DNA of 64,000 bases from Cognatundibacterium crateris (GTDB lineage: Bacteria; Pseudomonadota; Gammaproteobacteria; Burkholderiales; Burkholderiaceae_D). The stretch covers positions 1 to 64,000 of the forward strand of contig NZ_JAABOS010000006.1 in the NCBI RefSeq assembly GCF_010078235.1. The letters run 5' to 3'. Under the pieces are notes generated by a model. That model was not told where the DNA came from, ran no database searches, and was given only the letters and a program-made list of their open reading frames with translations. The stretch's first letter is position 1; each line of letters begins with the position of its first letter. A program made the translations under genes and the position numbers. Positions 27,258 to 38,512 of the stretch are shown here, piece after piece.

Positions 27258-28832
27258 TTATTGCGGTGTATAAGTGACTTTCAGGCTATAGGTGGAAGCG
27301 GTATAACCCTTGAGTAAAACATACACATCACCGTTGGCGCTCTGGTTCAGGCTGCAGCTTTCCGTCGCAGTTGAACCATCGGATTTACAGTCATAGGTCG
27401 TGGTGGTTGGCACGCTGGATTTACGTGCATACAGATCCACATCTCCGGTACCTGTGGTCGCTACTGTCACGCTGCCTGAGGCGGTTTTGAAGGGGCCAAA
27501 GCTCTTGGTCTGATTTTGTGTCAGGCTGCCGCTATAGCTGTCCGTGACGGGTGGCTTTCCCGGTGTGGCCGGTCCATCGCTACCCAGTTCGACGGCAAAC
27601 GATAAACCCAGACGTGCAAATTTCAATGAGTGATTAGCCTGCCCGCCGCTGTTGGCGAACGTATCGTTTTCAGTGTGAATGTAAGGATTATCCTGATTGA
27701 ATGCAGTTTCAAAAGGCATGGATGCTGCATAGCCCTGGGCATTCCAGGAGGCATGATCCGAGCAGCCATAGCCGCATTTATCGTAGCCTATGGTCAGGCT
27801 GGGCTGATAGGTGGTGATCAGATTGGCGACAAACTGATTTTGTGCTGCATTGGTATAGTCGGTGTACAGATAGATGTCTTGTGGCGAGCCCTTGTAATTC
27901 GTCATATCCAGCTGCATCACACCAACCACATTGGTATTGGCCGCTTTATAGCTCTTGGCGATATCCTGCGAACCGCGCAAACCGACTTCTTCTGCTGAAT
28001 AACCCATGAGTTTAATCGTGCGGCGTGGCTTGTAATTATTCGCCACCATCACACGCAGGATTTCCGTCAGGCTGGCGATGCCGGATGCATCATCATCTGC
28101 GCCAGGGGCCTTGGTGGTTTCTGTGGTTCCCTTGGTATTGATGGAGTCCAGATGCGCACCCAGAACCACGACTTCAGCGCTGTTGTCGCTGCCTTTAATG
28201 GTGACGATGACAGATTTTTGCGCCCAGCCTGCGTGGGTGAATTGTTCGACCGTGATATCGCTGCGGCCGCTACTCATGCTGCTCCATTTTTGCTTGAGCC
28301 AGTTGGAGGCATTCACGCCATTATTGGTGGTGTAGTAGCGGTTGGCAAAGGCAGAGAAATCGACGATGGTTTGTCCGATATTGGTAGCCTGCATTTGCGT
28401 CAGCATCGGTGTCACGGTGGACTGATTATCGATGGTGTACGAGGGGGCGGCGAGTGTAGCCAGCCCCGCTTTATTTTGAGCTGAGAGTTTGCTGAGGCTG
28501 GTTTTTGCGCTGTTCAGATCGCGGTGAAACATGAAGCCGCCGCAGCGTTTCAGTTCATGATGTATGGCATCGGACAAACGCAGCATCTGATCCTGACTGA
28601 CTTGCACCAGATGGACTTGCTCTTCTTGCGCAGCTTGTTTGCTCAGGCTGTTGGCCGGGGTGGCCAGCACCATGCTGGATTGCTGGATGACGGTGGCAGG
28701 GGCAAGTTTTTGTAATTGCTGAAAGGCTTTGTCGCCGATAGAGATCCAGACTTTATCTTCTGCAGCACTAGCCTGGTGACTGAGTAGGGCAAACAGACTG
28801 GAAATCAACAGGGATGACATTCGTTTTTGCAT
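27258..28832 (-). CDS. Secreted M28 family metallopeptidase with C-terminal PPC domain
   Basis: 524 aa from an ATG with AGGAG 7 nt upstream; signal peptide about 1-24 (ASA). The M28 zinc aminopeptidase domain shows GAHLDS, APGADDDASG, SAEEVGLRGS, MQLDMTNY and the final His in HTENDTF. A PPC (pre-peptidase C-terminal) domain covers about the last 90 residues, with paired Cys. It resembles Vibrio-type leucyl aminopeptidases, which are secreted and trim peptides. The same PPC module ends the neighbouring M4 peptidase, so both may be processed and exported alike. Confidence 0.9.
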   Translation of the reverse strand: MQKRMSSLLISSLFALLSHQASAAEDKVWISIGDKAFQQLQKLAPATVIQQSSMVLATPANSLSKQAAQEEQVHLVQVSQDQMLRLSDAIHHELKRCGGFMFHRDLNSAKTSLSKLSAQNKAGLATLAAPSYTIDNQSTVTPMLTQMQATNIGQTIVDFSAFANRYYTTNNGVNASNWLKQKWSSMSSGRSDITVEQFTHAGWAQKSVIVTIKGSDNSAEVVVLGAHLDSINTKGTTETTKAPGADDDASGIASLTEILRVMVANNYKPRRTIKLMGYSAEEVGLRGSQDIAKSYKAANTNVVGVMQLDMTNYKGSPQDIYLYTDYTNAAQNQFVANLITTYQPSLTIGYDKCGYGCSDHASWNAQGYAASMPFETAFNQDNPYIHTENDTFANSGGQANHSLKFARLGLSFAVELGSDGPATPGKPPVTDSYSGSLTQNQTKSFGPFKTASGSVTVATTGTGDVDLYARKSSVPTTTTYDCKSDGSTATESCSLNQSANGDVYVLLKGYTASTYSLKVTYTPQ

Positions 28833-28886
28833 GATCAACTCCTTGAAAGGTGTGAGGACAGCTGAAACAGAGACGAAACAGAGGCG

Positions 28887-28915
28887 AAAAAAATCCCGCT
28901 CCGGTCGGAGCGGGA
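28887..28915 (-). terminator. Terminator after the M4 peptidase gene
   Basis: TCCCGCTC (28894-28901) pairs with GAGCGGGA (28908-28915); seven T follow on the minus strand. Confidence 0.85.
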
Positions 28916-28943
28916 AAATTGTAAGTGTGACTTGAGGAAGGAA

Positions 28944-31404
<2,461 letters not shown>

Positions 31405-32352
31405 TCAGGATTTGCCAGCAGTTTTGAGTGGCGCAGCGATATGCTGGCGTATCCATTTCTGCATATCGGTCCAGATACGCTGAACGTCTGCATCCGGCGG
31501 CATGGCCGATGCATGTGGCAGCTCTATGGTCACGACAGGAATATCTTTGTGTATGCCGCTGTAATTTCCCAGTGAGCCTGGGTAAATGCCGACGCGGTTG
31601 TAGACCAGGCGGCCAAAGCGGGTAGGCGGATCAGTCGGGCCATCAAAATCGAGCACACCGAAGGGTGCGTGCACCGAAATAATCACATCGGGTTTGTAGC
31701 GTTCTATGGTGTCATAGACCCAGCGGCTTTCCGGCTCGGAGACTGGCTTCTTGCCGGGGAAGCGGCGCGGATCTTTACGCGTCACGCGGGCCCAGTAAGC
31801 AGGCGCTTCTTTTTCCCAGTTCGGAGTCGGGAAGTTGCGGTTCAGATCAATGCCACGTGCATTCACGCGTTTAGGCTTAGCCGCCAGCAATCCGTCCGGG
31901 TTCACCACCGGTGCAATGCGCCAGTTAAATTCTGCCGCGCCGGGACGCTGTAACAGCTCCATCCATTTGAAGACGATAGAAGATGCGGTTTGTTCATCAC
32001 CATGTATGCCGCCTAATAACAGTACGCGTATTGCGCCGGGATGGCGCGCGTCGGCCTGCATATCGCGGAACAACACCGGAAAACCATTGAGCGAATTGAC
32101 GCCTGTCGGTTTGAGCTGTGCATTGCGGCAGTCAGCTACAGATACTTTGGGGAGTCTGGCAGTTAAAGCCGGACACCAGTCAGTGATTGGTTTCGCTGCT
32201 TTAGTGACAGCGGGTGTGGCATTTGCTGCTGGCGCTGCCGCATAGACATGCGTAGCGGCCAGGGCCGCCTGGATGGCTGCAGCAGCCAGCAGGCGTAAGC
32301 AAAAAGCGGAGCGCGTCAGCGATACTGTGTTCAAACGATACTGCACAAGCAT
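31405..32352 (-). CDS. M14 family zinc carboxypeptidase (MpaA-like)
   Basis: 315 aa with a probable signal peptide (about 1-40, AYA/AAP region). Zinc ligands fit H-x-x-E in GGIHGDEQ and the His in SVHAPFG; the RGIDLNRNFP segment binds the substrate carboxylate and the catalytic Glu is in VTIELPHAS. MpaA-type enzymes cut the gamma-D-Glu-diaminopimelate bond of murein peptides in the cytosol; this one appears exported, so it may act on envelope or external peptides. Downstream of metK in the same direction with a 27-nt gap. Confidence 0.85.
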   Translation of the reverse strand: MLVQYRLNTVSLTRSAFCLRLLAAAAIQAALAATHVYAAAPAANATPAVTKAAKPITDWCPALTARLPKVSVADCRNAQLKPTGVNSLNGFPVLFRDMQADARHPGAIRVLLLGGIHGDEQTASSIVFKWMELLQRPGAAEFNWRIAPVVNPDGLLAAKPKRVNARGIDLNRNFPTPNWEKEAPAYWARVTRKDPRRFPGKKPVSEPESRWVYDTIERYKPDVIISVHAPFGVLDFDGPTDPPTRFGRLVYNRVGIYPGSLGNYSGIHKDIPVVTIELPHASAMPPDADVQRIWTDMQKWIRQHIAAPLKTAGKS

Positions 32353-32379
32353 TGTGACGCTGGCTCCTTCATGACGTAA

Positions 32380-33561
32380 TTACAGACCGGCTGCAGCGCG
32401 CAGGATAGCCGCTTTGTCGGTACGTTCCCAGCTGAATTCCGGCTCTTCGCGACCAAAGTGACCATAGGCCGCAGTCTTGGAGTAAATCGGACGTAACAGA
32501 TCCAGCATCTGGATGATGCCTTTCGGGCGCAGGTCAAAATGTTCATTGACCAGTGCTGCGATCTGATCATCCGGGATCACGCCGGTACCTTCGGTATAGA
32601 CCGTGACATTCATAGGACGTGCCACGCCAATCGCATATGCCACCTGAATCTGGCATTGACGTGCCAGACCCGCTGCTACGATATTTTTTGCCACATAACG
32701 CGCAGCATAGGCAGCGGAACGATCCACTTTTGTCGGATCTTTACCGGAGAACGCGCCGCCGCCATGCGGGCAGGCACCGCCGTAAGTATCAACGATGATT
32801 TTACGGCCAGTCAGACCGCAATCGCCTTGCGGACCGCCGATCACAAAGCGACCGGTAGGATTAATCAGGTACTTGGTATCCTGCAGCCATTCTTTAGGCA
32901 GCACAGGTTTAATGATTTCTTCGATCACCGCATCGATGAAGGATTGCTTCATCTTGGTGGAAGTTTCGCTTTGGTCCGGGCTATGCTGTGTCGACAGCAC
33001 GACGGTGTCTATGCTGTGTGGCTTGCCATCGACATAGCGCATGGTGACCTGGGATTTCGCATCCGGACGCAGGAAAGGCAGGCGGCCATCTTTACGCAAT
33101 TGTGCCTGACGCTCAACCAGACGGTGTGCATAGTAAATCGGCGCTGGCATCAGCTCAGGTGTTTCATCGCAAGCGTAACCAAACATCAGACCCTGATCAC
33201 CCGCGCCGATGTTCAGGTAGTCATCACTGGCGCGATCCACGCCCTGGGCGATGTCATTCGATTGTTTGTCATACGCGACCAGCACCGCGCAGCCTTTGTG
33301 ATCAATACCGTATTCTGTATTGTCGTAGCCTATGCGCTTGATGGTATCGCGTGCCACCTGGATGTAATCCACATTGGCTTGCGTCGTGATCTCACCGGCC
33401 AGCACCACCAGACCGGTATTGGTCAGGGTTTCAGCTGCAACGCGGGAGTAAGGATCTTGTTCGAGGATTGCATCCAGAATCGCATCGGAAATCTGATCTG
33501 CAACCTTATCCGGATGTCCTTCGGACACGGATTCAGAGGTAAAAAGGAAGTCATTCGCCAT
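32380..33561 (-). CDS. metK: Methionine adenosyltransferase (SAM synthetase)
   Basis: 393 aa, full length. The N-terminal [11 protein letters not shown], the ATP-binding GAGDQG and the phosphate loop [16 protein letters not shown] are intact. It makes S-adenosylmethionine from methionine and ATP. With ahcY, metF and metC it completes the methyl cycle encoded in this window. Its promoter (33638-33666) is well formed and the leader about 70 nt. Confidence 0.98.
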   Translation of the reverse strand: MANDFLFTSESVSEGHPDKVADQISDAILDAILEQDPYSRVAAETLTNTGLVVLAGEITTQANVDYIQVARDTIKRIGYDNTEYGIDHKGCAVLVAYDKQSNDIAQGVDRASDDYLNIGAGDQGLMFGYACDETPELMPAPIYYAHRLVERQAQLRKDGRLPFLRPDAKSQVTMRYVDGKPHSIDTVVLSTQHSPDQSETSTKMKQSFIDAVIEEIIKPVLPKEWLQDTKYLINPTGRFVIGGPQGDCGLTGRKIIVDTYGGACPHGGGAFSGKDPTKVDRSAAYAARYVAKNIVAAGLARQCQIQVAYAIGVARPMNVTVYTEGTGVIPDDQIAALVNEHFDLRPKGIIQMLDLLRPIYSKTAAYGHFGREEPEFSWERTDKAAILRAAAGL

Positions 33562-33637
33562 CGCAGGCTCCTATAAAAATTGACCGAAAAAATGTGCCGC
33601 AGTCGAAAATTAGAACCTGCGACGCTTTAGCGGAACT

Positions 33638-33666
33638 TATATACCGCCTCGCAAGTTGTCTGTTAA
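33638..33666 (-). promoter_or_regulatory. metK promoter
   Basis: On the minus strand TTAACA (33661-33666) is separated by 17 nt from TATATA (33638-33643), close to the sigma-70 consensus, giving a leader of about 70 nt. Confidence 0.7.
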
Positions 33667-33783
33667 CTCGGCGGTCGGCTTGCTGAGGATCGTTCATCAG
33701 CCAGCCAATGTATGATATTTTACGCCTTTCGGCGCATCTATGTCGAATACCCCTCCATTTTTCATTGATTCTTGCGCGGCGTC

Positions 33784-34641
33784 ATGCTTGTCCATCTATT
33801 CCGATTTCTATCCCGTTTCCCTTTACCTGTGCTGCATGCAGGCGGCGCAGTGCTTGGCTGTCTGGTGTATTTGCTGTCTGGTTCTTATCGTCGTCGCCTG
33901 CAGGAAAACCTGCAGCGGGCCGGTTTTTCTGATCAACGCTGGCATGCCGTGCGCGAAGCCGGTAAGAACATCGCCGAACTGCCATTTATCTGGTGCGCGC
34001 GTCCTGAGCGGGTGCTGAAAACCGCTACGCTGGAAAACTGGGAACTGGTGCAGCAGGCGCTGGATGCAAAAAAAGGCGTGATTTTTTTAACGCCACATCT
34101 GGGCTGCTTTGAAATCGTGGCGCAAATGATTGCAGAGCGTACCCGTCTGACCGTGATGTACCGGCCACCGCGTAAAGCAGCGCTGAAGCCGCTGATCGAG
34201 GATGCGCGCGCGCGTGACAATCTGCTACTCGCTCCGGCCAATTTGTCCGGCGTGCGCATCATGGCCAAAGCGCTCAAAAAAGGCGAAGCGATAGGCCTGT
34301 TGCCGGATCAGGTGCCGCAGGAAGGTGAGGGCGTATGGGCACGCTTTTTCGGTAAGCCCGCTTACACCATGACCTTGTCGGCCAAATTGCATAGCATGAA
34401 TGGCGCGCCGATTATCCTGACCTATGCCGAACGGCTGCCAGCCGGTAAAGGCTATATCGTGCGCTTTGTACCGTTTGAAGAAAATCTGGACGGCGATACT
34501 GCAGCGCAGGCAGCAGCGATTAACCGCGCCATGGAAAAACTGATCGCACGTTCACCGGCGCAGTACTTCTGGAGTTATAACCGCTATAAGCAGCCTGATG
34601 GCGTGGCAGCACCGGACGCAGAGAATAAGGAGTCTGCATGA
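33784..34641 (+). CDS. Lysophospholipid/lipid A acyltransferase, LpxL (HtrB) family
   Basis: 285 aa from the ATG at 33784 (a TTG lies four codons upstream). One N-terminal hydrophobic anchor, then the LPLAT domain with the acyltransferase motif HLGCFE (H-x4-E) and the DQVPQEGEGVWARFFG block typical of Kdo-dependent late acyltransferases. It adds a secondary acyl chain to lipid A at the inner membrane. The second paralogue overlaps its stop, a pair that often follows metK divergently in this group. Confidence 0.9.
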   Translation: MLVHLFRFLSRFPLPVLHAGGAVLGCLVYLLSGSYRRRLQENLQRAGFSDQRWHAVREAGKNIAELPFIWCARPERVLKTATLENWELVQQALDAKKGVIFLTPHLGCFEIVAQMIAERTRLTVMYRPPRKAALKPLIEDARARDNLLLAPANLSGVRIMAKALKKGEAIGLLPDQVPQEGEGVWARFFGKPAYTMTLSAKLHSMNGAPIILTYAERLPAGKGYIVRFVPFEENLDGDTAAQAAAINRAMEKLIARSPAQYFWSYNRYKQPDGVAAPDAENKESA

Positions 34642-35504
34642 GAGCCGTGCTGGTGCTGATGTGGTTGTTGCACTGGTTGCCGCTGCCGGTTTTAGGAAGA
34701 TTAGGGGAAGCTGTCGGCAGTTTGCTGTTTGGACTGCTGCGCAAACGGCGTCATATCGCGCTGACCAATTTACGCTTATGTCTGCCGCACTTGAGTGAGC
34801 AGGAGCGTCATCAGATCGCTAAGCAGCATTTTCAAATGTATGCACGCAGCGTGTTCGAGCGCGGTATTTTGTGGTGGGGCTCTGAAGCCCGTCTGAAGCG
34901 CCTGATTCAGGTTGAGCCTGCAGTTCCGCTGGATGTGATACAGTCCGGCCCGACCATACTGATGTGTCCGCATTTTGTGTGTCTGGATGTAGCCGGTGTC
35001 GCCGTGATGCTGGAGTCTTCACTGTGTTCGATTTATACCGAGCAGCGCAATAAAGTGTTTGATCAGGCTTTGCGCAAAGGCCGCTCGCGCTTCCGTCCGG
35101 TCAAACTGTTTTCGCGCGCTGAAGGCGTCAAGCCGATTATCCGTGCCATGAGCAATGAAGGGCTGCCTTACTTTATGTTGCCGGATATGGATTTTGGTGT
35201 GAAGAATGCTGACTTCATTCCCTTCTTCGGCATCCCCGCCGCAACCCTGACTGCACTGCCGCGCCTGGCTGCGTCTACCAACGCCAAAGTCGTGCCTGTG
35301 ATCGCCACCATGCTGCCTGATTATCAGGGATGGAAAGTCACTTTCCATCCCCCCTGGGACAATTATCCCTCCGGTGATCTGGCATCCGCCACCCGTGAAA
35401 TGAATGCGTTTATCGAACAGGAAGTATTGAAAGCCCCCTCCGAATACTTCTGGGCACACAAGCGTTTCAAGACCCGTCCCGAAGGTGAGCCCGGCGTGTA
35501 CTAA
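34638..35504 (+). CDS. Lysophospholipid/lipid A acyltransferase, LpxL/LpxM family, second paralogue
   Basis: 288 aa; ATGA overlap with the upstream acyltransferase. The motif HFVCLD (H-x4-D) and the DMDFGVKNADFIPFFG block match the family. It presumably installs the other secondary acyl chain of lipid A, LpxM-like in function, though the acyl length and position cannot be told. A 10-bp perfect terminator follows. Confidence 0.9.
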   Translation: MRAVLVLMWLLHWLPLPVLGRLGEAVGSLLFGLLRKRRHIALTNLRLCLPHLSEQERHQIAKQHFQMYARSVFERGILWWGSEARLKRLIQVEPAVPLDVIQSGPTILMCPHFVCLDVAGVAVMLESSLCSIYTEQRNKVFDQALRKGRSRFRPVKLFSRAEGVKPIIRAMSNEGLPYFMLPDMDFGVKNADFIPFFGIPAATLTALPRLAASTNAKVVPVIATMLPDYQGWKVTFHPPWDNYPSGDLASATREMNAFIEQEVLKAPSEYFWAHKRFKTRPEGEPGVY

Positions 35505-35530
35505 ACACGATCGGTCAGCACACTCAGAAG

Positions 35531-35562
35531 CTGCATGCCTAACAGGCATGCAGTTTTTTTTT
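35531..35562 (+). terminator. Terminator after the acyltransferase pair
   Basis: Perfect 10-bp stem CTGCATGCCT (35531-35540) with AGGCATGCAG (35544-35553), AAC loop, T9 tract. It marks the left edge of the accessory region. Confidence 0.93.
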
Positions 35563-35992
35563 GTTTTTTTGTTTTTTTTGTTTTGTTTTAATTGGAATCG
35601 TTGATTCCGTAATTCAACAATACCACTATAGGTTTTATTTATAGATTTACCTGTTTTAAATAGGTGTTTGGATATCGTTTTGTTTGAGTTTGTTAATACC
35701 AGTTAATAAATCGTATTTTGCAAACAACAATCCAAAAAAATAAATAAATTACTGTAATTTTATAAAAGTTTGCGTGTTAAATTAAAAAAAATGAAACATT
35801 TTTATGGTTAAAAAAAACGATTTGGGACGCCATAAACACCCTCCCCGATTTGTCTGGCAACACAACTTAAAACTGAGTGATGTTGATGAGTAAATAGCTA
35901 TACCGCACATTTTTGTAAGCAAAATTTTTCGGGCAATGATTATGAAAACTCAAGATTTTATTTCTAACCCATCTAACGCAGGAAGCACTCAA
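35563..35992. other. AT-rich region with T-tracts at the head of the accessory region
   Basis: About 430 bp without a gene, starting with broken poly-T (35554-35590) and staying far more A/T-rich than the surroundings. It must hold the promoter of the outer-membrane gene. AATTA-CTG-TAATT occurs near 35749. Such composition is typical of recently acquired or silencer-bound DNA; that reading is inference. Confidence 0.6.
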
Positions 35993-36634
35993 ATGAAGAC
36001 CAGGATTTCTATTTCAATTTGTGTCGCAACGCTGGCACTTGTTTCTTTCCCTTGTCTGGCTGCGTCGGAAACCGGTTTTTACACTGGGCTCAGTTTGGGG
36101 AAGTCGTACAATAAATTTGATTCCGAAGATACGGGCAAGATCATGGGCCCAACTACCTTGAATACGGTCGTAGAAAGCGATACTGCGATCGCCTTGATGG
36201 GCGGATATCAGTTCACGCCGATGTTTGGGCTGGAAGCGGAATATCTGAAATTAGGTCAATTCAAAATTCACGTGACCATGCCAAATGGTGTCGGCATTGC
36301 CGAAGACTATAAGGTCGATGCGTTGACTGCTGCGGCAACGGTCAAATTTCCTATCAATGCCAAATTCAGCGCATTTGGCAAAATCGGTGTTGCGGCGACT
36401 AGCGTGAATGACAATTATAAATTCTCAAATTCGCCGACTTTATATTCTTTCTCTAAGAGCCGGACATCCGCGTTATTTGGCGCTGGCGTGAGCTATGCAA
36501 TGACACCGCAAGTCGATTTGCGTGCTCAGTATCAGTATCTGGGTGAGGTGGGTAGCGCAATTAATGCCAATGGTGAAGGGACTGCACGTGCGCAAGCCAG
36601 TCTGTTTTCCTTCGCTCTCGTCTACCGCTTTTAA
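35993..36634 (+). CDS. OmpA-like/OMP beta-barrel outer-membrane protein
   Basis: 213 aa from MKTRISISIC, preceded by AGGAAG at 8 nt. Signal peptide about 1-22 (CLA), then a small eight-stranded barrel of the OMP_b-brl type: GFYTGLSLGKSYNKF at the start, VDLRAQYQYLGEVG late, and a terminal aromatic SFALVYRF. There is no peptidoglycan-binding OmpA domain. It lies 82 nt before the putative pathway genes and may or may not belong to them. Confidence 0.8.
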   Translation: MKTRISISICVATLALVSFPCLAASETGFYTGLSLGKSYNKFDSEDTGKIMGPTTLNTVVESDTAIALMGGYQFTPMFGLEAEYLKLGQFKIHVTMPNGVGIAEDYKVDALTAAATVKFPINAKFSAFGKIGVAATSVNDNYKFSNSPTLYSFSKSRTSALFGAGVSYAMTPQVDLRAQYQYLGEVGSAINANGEGTARAQASLFSFALVYRF

Positions 36635-36716
36635 GCATGCATAGCTGCTCGTCGCGAGCTCACCAGCTTCAGCGAGCCAGCTTGTTTAGCTGTTGAATCC
36701 ATACGGAGAAGACCCT

Positions 36717-37637
36717 ATGCTGCCGATTTTCTCATCACTGCTAACCCCGGTGTTGCGTCCATTGATGATACGCCGTATGCGCTTTAATCAGTCAGAGATT
36801 GAAGGCGTCGTTTTCAAAATTGCAGACACACTGGAAGAAAAAACCGCAGCATTCAAACTGGTACACGAGATGTACGTACGCCGTGGAATTATTCCTGCTT
36901 CGGAAAAAAACTGGCGCTTATCGGTGTTTCATTTGCTTCCGACTACCACCATCTTCGTCGCCAAGAGCGGCGACCGGATAATTGGCTCAGTGTCGCTGAT
37001 TGAGGATTCACCACTAGGCGTCCCTATGGAAGAGACGCATCCGAAAGAGATACTTTCGCTACGGCTGGCCGGCTTGCGTTTTGCCGAAGTAGGGGCACTT
37101 GCGGTCACGCAGGAAAGACGCGGCAAAGGCGTGTCTCTCATGCTGTATAACATCCTGTTGCGCTGGGCCAGGCAGTATCGCCTGATCCGCAATCTGGCCA
37201 TCGCTGTACACCCTCGTATTGAAAAATTTTTCAGTGTGATTTTTCTCTTCAAACGTATGGGGCCGGTTCACTCATACAAGAAGCTCAATTGCGCTCCGTC
37301 AGTGCCGCTGTGCGTTGATTTATCGACCGGATTGAAGCAATTCCGCGCTATCTATGATCGCCCTGACATGCATATAGGCCTCAGTCGCCATTCGGCCAAT
37401 GTATATCGTTTTTTTTGTGAGGAGTGGGAAGCAAATCTCTGCTTGCCTCAGCGCTCGCCTTTTATGCCGTGCTTACAGTCGCCACCGATATGGGGGCCGG
37501 ACGAGCTCATGTGGATTTTACGAAAAGGCGGCGTACGTCCTGCTGATTTGCCGCGTCAGCAAAGACGTGTGCTGACAAAGTACTACAGTAGTCTGCCCGA
37601 TCCCTCCATGCACACACTGCGACAAGAGGTATGCTAA
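36717..37637 (+). CDS. FeeM-like N-acyl amino acid synthase (GNAT/LuxI-like fold)
   Basis: 306 aa from MLPIFSSLLT; GGAGAAG lies upstream, and a TTG eight codons earlier is less likely. The region around EVGALAVTQERRGKGVSLML matches the acyl-binding loop of the GNAT superfamily, and the layout (residues about 35-215, ending KKLNCAPSVPLCVDL) fits the FeeM branch, which transfers acyl groups from ACP to tyrosine or other amino acids. A C-terminal extension of about 90 residues has no match I recognise. A TIGR03694-like exosortase-associated acyltransferase is the alternative, but no exosortase is in the window. First gene of a tight run. Confidence 0.7.
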   Translation: MLPIFSSLLTPVLRPLMIRRMRFNQSEIEGVVFKIADTLEEKTAAFKLVHEMYVRRGIIPASEKNWRLSVFHLLPTTTIFVAKSGDRIIGSVSLIEDSPLGVPMEETHPKEILSLRLAGLRFAEVGALAVTQERRGKGVSLMLYNILLRWARQYRLIRNLAIAVHPRIEKFFSVIFLFKRMGPVHSYKKLNCAPSVPLCVDLSTGLKQFRAIYDRPDMHIGLSRHSANVYRFFCEEWEANLCLPQRSPFMPCLQSPPIWGPDELMWILRKGGVRPADLPRQQRRVLTKYYSSLPDPSMHTLRQEVC

Positions 37638-37639
37638 TT

Positions 37640-38512
37640 ATGTTATTCGACTTCGGCTTACTGAAAACGATTTGGCGTGAGACCGGTACTCATCCACCCT
37701 TTACCCGGACTCCGGAAACAGATCTGGTCATGAACGATGAAGGATCGGTACTCGCCTATGAAAAAGGTGGGCGTCCGACCGGCGCGCTGGCGGGCGCATA
37801 TTTGTATCATTTGGCTCAGATGTGTGCATTGATCAAATCTGGGGATCTGGTGCTGGATCTGGGCTGTGGTCCGGGTAACTTGCTGGCGCAGGTTGCTAAA
37901 CTGAATCCACGCGCAGAATTTATCGGCGTTGATTTGTCCGAATCTATGCTGGCTCTGGCCGATTTACGCTTCAGGCAAGCTGAGATTCCCAACGTCGAAT
38001 TGCAGCTTGCCGATATGACCAGGCTCAGCCAGTTCGGTGATGCGAGTTTTGACACCATCATCTCTTCTATGGCGCTGCATCATCTGCCAGACATATCTGC
38101 TTTGGAGTGCTGCTTTGCCGAAATGGGACGGGTGCTGCGACCAAATGGTCGCATCTATCTGAATGATTTCGGGCGTCTGAAATGCCGTGAATCAGTCGGC
38201 TACTTTGTCGGGCGTGCAGCGGCCGGTGAAGAGCAGGCACTGGCCGATGATTACACGCAATCGCTGCACGCCGCATTTTCGAAAGAAGAATTCGAAGCGC
38301 TTGTCGCACGTTATTTGCAAGGAAGGGCCAGGGTATTTAGCACGATAATCAGCCCATTGACCGTGGTCATCAAAGGCGGCAGTTCCTCTCCTTCATTGGT
38401 GCCGAAGCGGGAACTGGACATGATCTATCGTGCTCTGCCTGCGCCACGCAAAAACGATGTGCAGCAACTGAAATTATTTCTGCGTCTGGGAGGGCTGCCA
38501 AGTGCACTCTGA
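37640..38512 (+). CDS. Class I SAM-dependent methyltransferase
   Basis: 290 aa from MLFDFGLLKT (an ATG three codons upstream overlaps the previous stop). Motif I VLDLGCGPGNLLAQV lies at about 70-84, the acidic SAM-ribose residue in FIGVDLS follows, and the post-II stretch FDTIISSMALHHLPD is a Methyltransf_11/25 hallmark. The N-terminal 65 residues and the late region may bind substrate. Which O-, N- or C-position is methylated is not visible. It is coupled to the acyltransferase upstream and overlaps the oxidase gene downstream. Confidence 0.85.
   Translation: MLFDFGLLKTIWRETGTHPPFTRTPETDLVMNDEGSVLAYEKGGRPTGALAGAYLYHLAQMCALIKSGDLVLDLGCGPGNLLAQVAKLNPRAEFIGVDLSESMLALADLRFRQAEIPNVELQLADMTRLSQFGDASFDTIISSMALHHLPDISALECCFAEMGRVLRPNGRIYLNDFGRLKCRESVGYFVGRAAAGEEQALADDYTQSLHAAFSKEEFEALVARYLQGRARVFSTIISPLTVVIKGGSSSPSLVPKRELDMIYRALPAPRKNDVQQLKLFLRLGGLPSAL

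Noticed and set aside
32539-33576. 345-codon frame antisense to metK
   Set aside because: Long open frames opposite well-biased genes are expected; metK is certain.
33567-33635. Possible SAM riboswitch in the metK leader
   Set aside because: The 70-nt leader does not show the conserved cores of known SAM classes and has no clear terminator or sequestering stem.
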